Shown here piece by piece: positions 1 through 5,272 of a stretch of 5,272 nt of DNA. Positions within the stretch are counted from its first letter, which is position 1; every line of letters starts with the position of its first letter. The DNA is from Bacteroidota bacterium (GTDB taxonomy: Bacteria > Bacteroidota > Bacteroidia > Chitinophagales > LD1). Position numbers and translations under genes: made by a program. The notes beneath the pieces were generated by a model. That model worked only from the letters and a program-made list of their open reading frames with translations. It made no database searches and was not told the origin of the DNA. The stretch covers positions 1-5,272 of the forward strand of contig JAFDYM010000518.1 of assembly GCA_018267435.1 (NCBI GenBank). The letters run 5' to 3'.

Positions 1-1583
1 CTTATATCTCATTCTTTATTTATTGGGAAAGCGAAAGCCAATACGATGGCGCCGCCTTGCAATACAGTACAGATGGCGGTGCTACCTGGGGCCCGATAGG
101 CTATGCAGGTAGGCCTGTAAACTGTATGAACCAAAACTGGTATAACACAGCAAGCATTCCTAACCTAAACGGCCTTGCCACTTTAAGCGATGGCTGGACT
201 GGCACTACGAAAAATACACAAGGTAGCTGCCAAGGCGGCGGTGGCAGTGGCGGTTGGGTTACCGCCATGCAGTGTATGCTAGGGCTTAAAGGCACCAACA
301 ACGTAAGGCTACGCTTCATTTTCGGCGCAGGTACCGCGTGTAATAACTACGATGGTATTGCTTTCGACAACATAACCATAGGCGAAGCCCCACCTAACCA
401 AATAGACTTTACCTATACCTGCAATGGCAATACGGTAAACTTTACCAACTCGTTACTAAGCTCGTGCCCTGATACCTTAAGGTGGACCTTTAGCGATGGC
501 GGTACTGCCACGGGTTTAAATACTACGCATACATTTCCCGGACCAGGCACTTATACTGCTACGCTGTATGCAGGCGGCCCATGCAACCCATCAACTACCG
601 TAAGCAAGCAATTGCAGATAATAAGTACCAGTCTTACCACTCAAAACGCTACTTGCGCAGGCTACACCGATGGCAGCGCCAGCGTAACAGTAACACCTGC
701 GGGTGCTTACAACTATACGTGGAGTACCACACCTGCACAAACTACCGCCACAGCCACTAACCTAGCAGCGGGCGACTACGCGGTAACTGTAAGCAGCGCC
801 CTAGCGTGCCCTACTATATTGCAAGCTAGTATAGGCGAACCCTTAGGGCTTGGCCGCACACTAAGCAGTAAGCCCGATACCTGCGCAGGTGCAGGCGGTA
901 CAGCCAATATAGATGTAACAGGCGGCACGCCACCTTATACTTATGCATGGAGCAACGGCGCAGGCAATACCGATAGCCTTAGCAACCTAAATACTGGCAA
1001 CTACATAGTTACCATTACCGACTTTGATGGCTGCAGCGTAAGCGACACCTTTAGCATAGGCTACCTACAGGGCTTAGCTGTAAACTTTACCGAGGTAAAA
1101 AATGTAAGCTGCTATGATGACCGCAACGGAGCCATAGCAACAACCATAATAGGTAATGGTGTACTACCTTACATATACCAGTGGAGCAACCTTGCCAATA
1201 CGCCCAACATAACTAGGCTAGATACTGGCACCTATGTACTAACCGTAAGCGATGCCAATGGATGCACTGTAGAAGACAGCGCAGTAATAACCAAAGAAGT
1301 TTGTACCTCGTATGTATTTTTCCCTACGGGTTTTACACCAAATGGCGATGGCATAAACGATAGATTTAAACCTAAATACAGCGAAGACCTAAGCCAGTAC
1401 ACAATACGTGTATACAACCGCTGGGGCGAGCTGGTGTACCAAAGCAACGATATAAACGAAGGTTGGAACGGCTACTACAAAGGCTTGCTACAACCACTAG
1501 GTGTATATGTATTCGTAAGCGAATACAGGTTTGGGCAAGAAAAAATACTACAGGCTTCGGGCAACCTTACCCTGCTTAAATAA
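1..1583 (+). CDS. T9SS type B sorted surface/secreted protein with PKD and SprB-like repeats (5' partial)
   Basis: The reading frame is open from position 3 to a TAA at 1581-1583 (526 residues visible). No true start is present: a TTG at 57 lies inside conserved domain sequence (YWESESQYDGAALQYSTDGG), so the N-terminus, including any signal peptide, lies upstream. Domains in visible numbering: about 1-128, a beta-rich jelly-roll-like module ending in YDGIAFDNITIGE; 134-206, a PKD-like domain (WTFSDGG, then THTFPGPGTYTATL); three SprB-like repeats at about 209-279, 282-355 and 358-431; and about 436-526, the gliding-motility-associated (CHU_C, T9SS type B) C-terminal domain with FTPNGDGINDRF at 444-455, NRWGELVY at 472-479 and GVYVF at 500-504. 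In known family members this last domain directs export across the outer membrane by the T9SS. Adhesion or binding is inferred from the repeats; no catalytic domain is visible. The usual WDG of the sorting domain reads WNG here, a mild variation. The stop codon abuts that of the convergent downstream gene. Confidence 0.93.
   Translation, partial: YISFFIYWESESQYDGAALQYSTDGGATWGPIGYAGRPVNCMNQNWYNTASIPNLNGLATLSDGWTGTTKNTQGSCQGGGGSGGWVTAMQCMLGLKGTNNVRLRFIFGAGTACNNYDGIAFDNITIGEAPPNQIDFTYTCNGNTVNFTNSLLSSCPDTLRWTFSDGGTATGLNTTHTFPGPGTYTATLYAGGPCNPSTTVSKQLQIISTSLTTQNATCAGYTDGSASVTVTPAGAYNYTWSTTPAQTTATATNLAAGDYAVTVSSALACPTILQASIGEPLGLGRTLSSKPDTCAGAGGTANIDVTGGTPPYTYAWSNGAGNTDSLSNLNTGNYIVTITDFDGCSVSDTFSIGYLQGLAVNFTEVKNVSCYDDRNGAIATTIIGNGVLPYIYQWSNLANTPNITRLDTGTYVLTVSDANGCTVEDSAVITKEVCTSYVFFPTGFTPNGDGINDRFKPKYSEDLSQYTIRVYNRWGELVYQSNDINEGWNGYYKGLLQPLGVYVFVSEYRFGQEKILQASGNLTLLK
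627..1295 (+). repeat. Three SprB-like repeats within the T9SS protein
   Basis: Three successive units of about 71-74 residues begin near 627, 846 and 1074. Each has an early cysteine in a C-x(3-4)-D/G-G/N context (NATCAGYTDGSA, KPDTCAGAGGTA, NVSCYDDRNGAI), a central YxW (YTW, YAW, YQW), a turn of the type L-x-x-G-x-Y-x-V-T-V/I (LAAGDYAVTV, LNTGNYIVTI, LDTGTYVLTV), and a second cysteine near the end (ALACP, FDGCS, ANGCT). The paired cysteines probably form a disulfide outside the cell. Unit 2 is closest to the canonical GGTPPYTYAWSNG pattern, while unit 1 is degenerate in that stretch. The pattern resembles the SprB repeats of the Flavobacterium gliding adhesin; this is assigned by eye. Confidence 0.85.
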
Positions 1584-2129
1584 CTACTTACGCAGCCCCC
1601 ACCATATCATAGCGGCATTAAATGCTGTAACCGCAAAACCAAGCAAACACTTAATGTGGCTATTCTCGGTATAGTCGGGCAGTTCGCCCTGTATCATCTG
1701 CATCGATTTCTGCCACATCAGGTATACATCGCTTACGTAGTAAGCATCGGCCAGTATAAATACGGCATATATACCAAAGGCAATTACATAGGGAAGAATA
1801 GCGAGCTTCTTCAAGCTTTGCGAATAGGCATCAGCCAATACCACCAATATCAGGAACGAAATATTCAACAGAAAGTAGAATGTAGAATGATAGTTGTTAT
1901 AGCTAATATTTGCTTCTTCGGGTATTTCGGTGCTACGCAAAGTGTATGTTTCGAAAAACGACAAAGCAAACAACACAACAAACACCGCCCCTGCCACATA
2001 GCTAAAAACCCTCAACGCCTTTTTAGGGTCAGGGTTAAGTATAGATGCCGCCGTATGGGTGCGCTTGTACAACACACCTAGCATAAAGCCTATAGCGGCT
2101 ATCAATATGTATATGATTAGTGAAAACAT
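1584..2129 (-). CDS. Small five-helix membrane protein of unknown function, downstream of rmuC
   Basis: ATG at 2129-2127 to TAG at 1586-1584, 181 residues. I do not recognise the family. Hydrophobic segments lie at about residues 3-20, 42-59, 83-101, 108-129 and 159-178, so a five-pass inner-membrane protein is predicted. A basic loop (YKRTHT...DPKKALR, 21-40) follows helix 1, and SQSLKK (103-108) lies between helices 3 and 4. By the positive-inside rule this would put those loops in the cytoplasm only if the topology is irregular, so orientation is uncertain. The protein ends in WWGLRK. The start lies 3 bp after the rmuC stop codon, so the two are almost certainly cotranscribed and possibly translationally coupled; AGAGTAAAG just upstream of the ATG is at best a weak ribosome site. 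The open frame is intact and its hydrophobic pattern is protein-like, whereas the overlapping plus-strand frame at 1656-2081 is not. Function cannot be stated. Confidence 0.85.
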   Translation of the reverse strand: MFSLIIYILIAAIGFMLGVLYKRTHTAASILNPDPKKALRVFSYVAGAVFVVLFALSFFETYTLRSTEIPEEANISYNNYHSTFYFLLNISFLILVVLADAYSQSLKKLAILPYVIAFGIYAVFILADAYYVSDVYLMWQKSMQMIQGELPDYTENSHIKCLLGFAVTAFNAAMIWWGLRK

Positions 2130-2132
2130 GCT

Positions 2133-3458
2133 TTACTCTAGTGCTCTATCTATTATGTTTTGAGGTAATTGTTTATTTGTTTTTGCCCCAAGCTCGCGCA
2201 TTTTTTCGGCGCGGCGTACAAGATTACCAGTACCATCGTACAGCTTTTTCATAGCCTCGGTATAGTCGCTTTTGGCACCATCCATCTTCTTACCTATTGC
2301 CAACAAGTCTTCGTAGAACGACACAAACTTATCATACAACTTACCACCTTCCTCAGCTATCTCCAAGGCATTGCGCGTTTGGCGTTCCTGCTTCCATATA
2401 CTGGCTATGGTGCGTAGTGTGGCTAGCAAGGTAGATGGGCTAACTATCACCACCTTTCTATCCCATGCAAAGTTAAACAACTCGTTATCGCTTTGCACCG
2501 CTAGGCTGAACGATGATTCTATCGGTACAAACAGTAATACAAAGTCAGGAGTATCAATACCCGTAGCAGTTTGGTAGCCTTTATCGCTTAGCAGTTTTAC
2601 ATGGCTACGTAACGACTCTACGTGCGCCTTCAAAAACCTTGCGCGGTCTTCGGGTGTAGCAGCGTTTACACAAGCCTCATAAGCTACCAACGATACTTTC
2701 GAGTCGATGATGATGTGTTTGTTATCGGGCAGCATAACCACTACATCGGGGCGTATCTTTTCGCCGTTTGCATTGTTGGCGGTAAACTGTGTGCGGTACC
2801 CTTCGCCTTCTACCAAACCTGAACGCTCCAATATTTTTTCCAACACTAATTCTCCCCAGTTACCTTGTTGCTTGTTATCGCCCTTCAATGCAGTAGCTAG
2901 GTTGTTGGCTTCTTCGCTTATCTGTTTGTTTAGGTCAATAAGGTTCTTTATCTCCGTCTTCAGCGTTATGCGCTCGTTCGATTCTGTTTTGTAAGCATGG
3001 TCTACTTTCTGTTCAAACTCCTTCAACTTTTCTTTAAAAGGGTTTAAGATAATATCGAGGTTGTTCTTGTTCTGGTCGGTAAACTTCTGGCTCTTTTCAT
3101 CTAGTATCCTGTTCGCCAGGTTTTCAAACTCTTTGGTAAAGCGCTTGTTTAAGTCTTCTATCTCAGCCTTTTGTTCAAGCAACCTTTGGTGCAGGTTATT
3201 ATTATCGGTTTGTGCTGCAGCTAGTTCGCCATTCAGCTTGGCTATGGTATTCTTCTCGCTATTCAGTTTTATCTCGCTGCTTTCGTTGGCGAGGCGTAGT
3301 TCGTTCTTTAGCTCAGCCACATTGCTTTCCAGCAGGCGTCCTTTTTCGGTAGCGGCACTTAGCTGTGCGCCAAGGCCGTTATCGCCCTTACTTTTTACAA
3401 AGAAAAAAGCCAAAGCAGCACCTATAGCTACCCCGACTATTAAAAACACAATTTCCAT
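2133..3458 (-). CDS. rmuC: DNA recombination protein RmuC
   Basis: 441 residues from ATG at 3458-3456 to TAA at 2135-2133. The order of parts is that of the RmuC family: an N-terminal membrane anchor (about 2-22, MEIVFLIVGVAIGAALAFFF), a long coiled-coil region (about 35-190, rich in Leu/Glu/Lys heptads), then the nuclease-like core. The core shows GNWGELVLEKILERSGL (199-215), YRTQF (221-225), RPDVVVMLPD (236-245) and IIIDSKVSLVAYE (249-261); D238 and D252-S-K254 fit a PD-(D/E)XK-type active site. A C-terminal helical segment contains SPSTLLATLRTIASIW (340-355). In E. coli, rmuC was found through its effect on inversion at short inverted repeats; the biochemical role is otherwise little defined. 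An in-frame ATG 20 codons upstream (3518) exists, but the chosen start places the hydrophobic anchor at the N-terminus as in the family. First gene of a two-gene unit. Confidence 0.95.
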   Translation of the reverse strand: MEIVFLIVGVAIGAALAFFFVKSKGDNGLGAQLSAATEKGRLLESNVAELKNELRLANESSEIKLNSEKNTIAKLNGELAAAQTDNNNLHQRLLEQKAEIEDLNKRFTKEFENLANRILDEKSQKFTDQNKNNLDIILNPFKEKLKEFEQKVDHAYKTESNERITLKTEIKNLIDLNKQISEEANNLATALKGDNKQQGNWGELVLEKILERSGLVEGEGYRTQFTANNANGEKIRPDVVVMLPDNKHIIIDSKVSLVAYEACVNAATPEDRARFLKAHVESLRSHVKLLSDKGYQTATGIDTPDFVLLFVPIESSFSLAVQSDNELFNFAWDRKVVIVSPSTLLATLRTIASIWKQERQTRNALEIAEEGGKLYDKFVSFYEDLLAIGKKMDGAKSDYTEAMKKLYDGTGNLVRRAEKMRELGAKTNKQLPQNIIDRALE

Positions 3459-3659
3459 TCTACTTACAATACATTTTAAGAGTGCTAAAGTTAAAAAATA
3501 CGAACAATTAAGCCGCATAATTATCGTACAGAGGGTACAGCGTACACAGAGAAGAAGTGTTTTTTATACAAATTTCTCTGTGTTCTTTGTGCGCTCTGTG
3601 CGCACTATACAAGTTGTAGAGTCGAACTATTTTGCCAATTTCGCCCATCAAATGCGTGT
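3459..3659. promoter_or_regulatory. Divergent intergenic region between rmuC and proline dehydrogenase
   Basis: These 201 bp separate two divergently transcribed genes, so they must hold both promoters unless transcription starts inside an inverted-repeat-containing leader. No perfect Bacteroidota -7 box (TAnnTTTG) was found. The nearest approaches are TAACTTTA on the minus strand (3493-3486, one mismatch, 28 bp before the rmuC start) and TATTTTG on the plus strand (3628-3634, one base short, 26 bp before the proline dehydrogenase start). Neither has a convincing -33 TTG at the usual distance. No Shine-Dalgarno sequence precedes either gene. The centre is occupied by the inverted repeat at 3524-3603, which leaves about 65 bp on the rmuC side and 56 bp on the other. 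Confidence 0.45.
3524..3603. repeat. Inverted repeat of 9-bp ACAGAG/CTCTGTG units (hairpin-forming intergenic element)
   Basis: Two 30-bp arms (3524-3553 and 3574-3603) flank a 20-bp AT-rich spacer and match at about 23 of 30 positions when one is reverse-complemented; the innermost 10 (ACACAGAGAA) are identical. Each arm consists of three 9-bp units. Left: GTACAGAGG, GTACAGCGT, ACACAGAGA (3526-3552). Right, read on the minus strand: ACACAGAGA (3583-3575), GCACAAAGA (3592-3584), GCACAGAGC (3601-3593). The consensus is about RYACAGAGN. Similar CTCTGTG-rich intergenic repeats are, to my recollection, dispersed in many Bacteroidota and other bacterial genomes, but I cannot name a curated family. 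It could act as a structured leader, a terminator-like hairpin or a selfish dispersed repeat. No transposase is adjacent. Confidence 0.8.
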
Positions 3660-4832
3660 ATGAAGGTATCGCCCGATATATTTGAGAATACAGAAGTGGC
3701 ATATGCAAGTAAAAGCAATGCCGAGTTGAGGAAAGCGCAAGCACTGTTTAAACTGTTCGGTAGTCCACTGCTGGTAAATACCGGTAGCGCTATTGCTAAC
3801 CTGGCACTTAAGCTGCGCCTACCCGTAGCGCCATTATTTAAGTACACGGTATATAACCACTTTAGCGGCGGCGAAACATTTAAGGAATGTAAACGCACCA
3901 TAGCCAAACTAGCCGAAAGCAATATAGGCGTGCTGTTGAACTACGGCGTGGAACTGAAAGAAACAGACGAAGATTTCGATACGGCATTGCAGAAAAATAT
4001 AGAGGCCATCGACTTTTCGCACAAGAACAAATACATACGCGCCATATGCGTAAAGCCTACCAGCTATGGCAGGTTTGCATTGTTCGAGAAAGTACAGAAC
4101 AAAGAAACGCTTAGCGCCGAGGAAACAGCACAATATGAACGCGTGCGCCAGCGCTTTGACAAGGTATGCCAATATGCGCACGATAATGAAGTAGTGCTAT
4201 ACATGGATGCCGAAGAAAGCTGGATACAGGATGCACTAGATGAGTTGACCAACGAGATGATGTACAAGTACAACCGCAAAAAGTGCTACGTGTACAACAC
4301 CATTCAACTATACCGTTGGGATAGGCTGAACTACCTAAAAACAGAAGTGGCCGAAGCTAAGGTGCAAGGCTACCTATACGGCGCTAAACTGGTGCGCGGT
4401 GCCTATATGGAAAAGGAGCGCGAGCGCGCGAAAGAGCTAGGCTATAAAAGCCCTATACACACCAATAAAAAAGGCGTAGATACTGACTTTGATGAGGCTG
4501 TAGAATTTTGCCTGCAAAACAAGGAGAGCGTGTATGTGTGTGTGGCTAGCCACAACGAGCACAGCAACCTGCTAGCTATGCAGCAAATGGATGCGCTACA
4601 CATAGCGCGCGATACACCACACGTTGTTTTTTCGCAGCTATATGGCATGGGCGACAACATTACCTTCAACCTAGCCAAGCAGGGTTTTAATACTGCCAAG
4701 TATTTGCCTTATGGGCCAGTAAAAGATGTAATACCATACTTGATTCGACGTGCGCAAGAGAATACCAGTGTATCGGGGCAAACGGGTAGAGAGCTTACGC
4801 TTATAAACCGCGAGATAAAACGCAGAGGATAA
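3660..4832 (+). CDS. Proline dehydrogenase (monofunctional, FAD-dependent)
   Basis: ATG at 3660 to TAA at 4830-4832, 390 residues and apparently full length for the Bacteroidota form. It oxidises L-proline to delta-1-pyrroline-5-carboxylate, passing electrons through FAD to the quinone pool at the membrane. The beta/alpha barrel motifs appear in order: VKPTSYGRF (131-139, K132 likely the substrate-site lysine), YMDAEESW (181-188, D183), YNTIQLYRWDRL (212-223), GAKLVRGAYMEKERE (241-255), VASHNEHSN (295-303), FSQLYGMGDN (324-333), YLPYGPVKDVIPYLIRRAQEN (348-368). By comparison with Thermus PRODH and E. coli PutA, Y348, Y351, R363, R364 and E367 would contact proline; all are present, so the enzyme should be active. 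No P5C dehydrogenase domain is fused and none is encoded in the window. An ATG at 3652 is out of frame and stops after three codons. No Shine-Dalgarno sequence is seen. Its 3' end converges on the repeat protein with 2 bp between stops. Confidence 0.95.
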   Translation: MKVSPDIFENTEVAYASKSNAELRKAQALFKLFGSPLLVNTGSAIANLALKLRLPVAPLFKYTVYNHFSGGETFKECKRTIAKLAESNIGVLLNYGVELKETDEDFDTALQKNIEAIDFSHKNKYIRAICVKPTSYGRFALFEKVQNKETLSAEETAQYERVRQRFDKVCQYAHDNEVVLYMDAEESWIQDALDELTNEMMYKYNRKKCYVYNTIQLYRWDRLNYLKTEVAEAKVQGYLYGAKLVRGAYMEKERERAKELGYKSPIHTNKKGVDTDFDEAVEFCLQNKESVYVCVASHNEHSNLLAMQQMDALHIARDTPHVVFSQLYGMGDNITFNLAKQGFNTAKYLPYGPVKDVIPYLIRRAQENTSVSGQTGRELTLINREIKRRG

Positions 4833-4834
4833 TA

Positions 4835-5272
4835 CTAATTCAATGGATTTTCTGGCAACTGATATTCGGGGTTGCTCTTGATGTATTTGCGTTCGTTATC
4901 GTTAAAGTAAAAATTAACCGATTTACCTGTAGCGCCGTCCCATATATATATTACCTCATCATTGTTCTTTACCACAAAAGGAACCATCATTACGTTTTGC
5001 GAAATACCCGTATTGGTAGGTAACTGAAAATCGCTTTTCGACTTTATAAAGCGCTTCTCCAAATTATCGTAATACCACATCATGCTAGCGCCGTTTATGG
5101 TGCTCCACACCAGTATCACCTCGCTGCCATCGTTGCCTATGTAAGGGTACATCATTACGCTACCGCCTACACCAGGGTTGCTTGGCAATTGAAAACCCTC
5201 ACCTGCTTTTTTGAATTTCTTTTCTGCATTATCGAAATACCAGCTTACCGATTTGCCGCTATTGGCATCCCA
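4835..5272 (-). CDS. Unrecognised protein made of 55-residue tandem repeats (5' partial)
   Basis: The frame is open on the minus strand from the window edge (5272) to TAG at 4837-4835, giving 145 C-terminal residues. A TTG at 5188-5186 is not a credible start: it encodes the Leu of a conserved FQLP motif, and the repeat pattern continues upstream to the edge. The visible part is two full repeats and one truncated 35-residue repeat, ending LPENPLN. I do not recognise the family. The units alternate short hydrophobic strands (VMMYPYI, EVILVW, VSWYF) with polar turns, which suggests a beta-rich repeat fold such as a propeller or solenoid; that is inference from pattern only. No membrane segment, sorting domain or catalytic motif is seen in this part. 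A signal peptide, if any, would be outside the window. Confidence 0.85.
   Translation of the reverse strand, partial: WDANSGKSVSWYFDNAEKKFKKAGEGFQLPSNPGVGGSVMMYPYIGNDGSEVILVWSTINGASMMWYYDNLEKRFIKSKSDFQLPTNTGISQNVMMVPFVVKNNDEVIYIWDGATGKSVNFYFNDNERKYIKSNPEYQLPENPLN
4838..5272 (-). repeat. Tandem 55-residue (165-bp) protein repeats
   Basis: Reading the minus strand from the edge, unit 1 is 5272-5108, unit 2 is 5107-4943, and truncated unit 3 is 4942-4838. Each starts with Trp and carries G-x-S about residues 6-8, an aromatic pair (WYFDN, WYYDN, FYFND) at 11-15, E-K/R-K/R-F/Y at 17-20, F/Y-Q-L-P at 27-30 and, in the two full units, VMM-x-P at 39-43 and EVI at 51-53. Units 1 and 2 align without gaps over 55 residues with 24 identities counted by hand; units 2 and 3 share 12 of 35. 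More units probably lie upstream. Confidence 0.88.

Noticed and set aside
1571..1600. Terminator hairpin at the first convergent junction (CTGC...GCAG)
   Set aside because: The stem would be only 4 bp with a loop of about 16 bases and no T-tract.
1656..2081. 141-codon plus-strand open frame opposite the membrane protein
   Set aside because: The minus-strand frame has a clear five-helix pattern and operon spacing; the plus-strand product has no recognisable features.
3459..3518. Longer rmuC start at the upstream ATG (3518), adding 20 residues
   Set aside because: The extension would place a Cys-containing stretch before the membrane anchor, unlike the family, where the hydrophobic helix starts at the N-terminus; ATG at 3458 gives the expected form.
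3614..3634. Promoter for proline dehydrogenase (TTG at 3614-3616, TATTTTG at 3628-3634)
   Set aside because: The -7-like box lacks one base of TAnnTTTG, and the 11-bp spacing is far shorter than the roughly 19-21 bp usual in Bacteroidota; too weak to call.
3061..3663. 200-codon plus-strand open frame opposite rmuC
   Set aside because: It is antisense to the well-supported rmuC coiled coil, with Ser/Phe/Leu-rich composition typical of a shadow of Lys/Glu-rich codons, and it runs through the hairpin.
3508..3744. Minus-strand open frame across the inverted repeat (peptide with HRAHKEHRE-like triplets)
   Set aside because: The repeated tripeptides are only the translation of the 9-bp unit, and the frame overlaps the start of proline dehydrogenase; it is a by-product of the repeat.
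5186..5188. TTG as start of the right-edge gene
   Set aside because: The codon is the conserved Leu of FQLP in repeat unit 1, and the repeat continues in frame up to the window edge.

Overview
The window looks like chromosomal DNA from a member of the Bacteroidota, probably from the Chitinophagales/Sphingobacteriales side. The clearest sign is the first gene, which encodes a secreted protein with PKD and SprB-type repeats and a type B C-terminal sorting domain of the type IX secretion system (T9SS), a system confined to this phylum. The lack of strong Shine-Dalgarno sequences before the start codons and a proline dehydrogenase of the compact Bacteroidota type agree with this. No tRNA, rRNA, CRISPR array, insertion sequence or phage gene was seen.

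Layout. (1) Positions 1-1583, plus strand: the C-terminal 526 residues of a large T9SS-exported surface or secreted protein; its 5' end lies outside the window. (2) Positions 3458-1584, minus strand: a two-gene unit, rmuC followed after 3 bp by a small five-helix membrane protein of unknown function. (3) Positions 3459-3659: a 201-bp divergent intergenic region carrying a striking inverted repeat built from 9-bp ACAGAG/CTCTGTG units. (4) Positions 3660-4832, plus strand: a complete monofunctional proline dehydrogenase. (5) Positions 5272-4835, minus strand: the C-terminal 145 residues of an unrecognised protein made of 55-residue tandem repeats; its 5' end is also outside the window.

The genes do not form one pathway. 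The window mixes housekeeping functions (RmuC in genome maintenance, proline catabolism) with an exported adhesin-like protein and a repeat protein of unknown role. Spacing is extremely tight: both convergent gene pairs have stop codons 0 and 2 bp apart, leaving no separate terminator region. The only substantial non-coding DNA is the divergent region with the inverted repeat.

The items most worth a second look are the 9-bp-periodic inverted repeat, the unrecognised 55-residue repeat protein at the right edge, and the unknown membrane protein tightly coupled to rmuC. None of them amounts to clear evidence of a new defence or mobile system.
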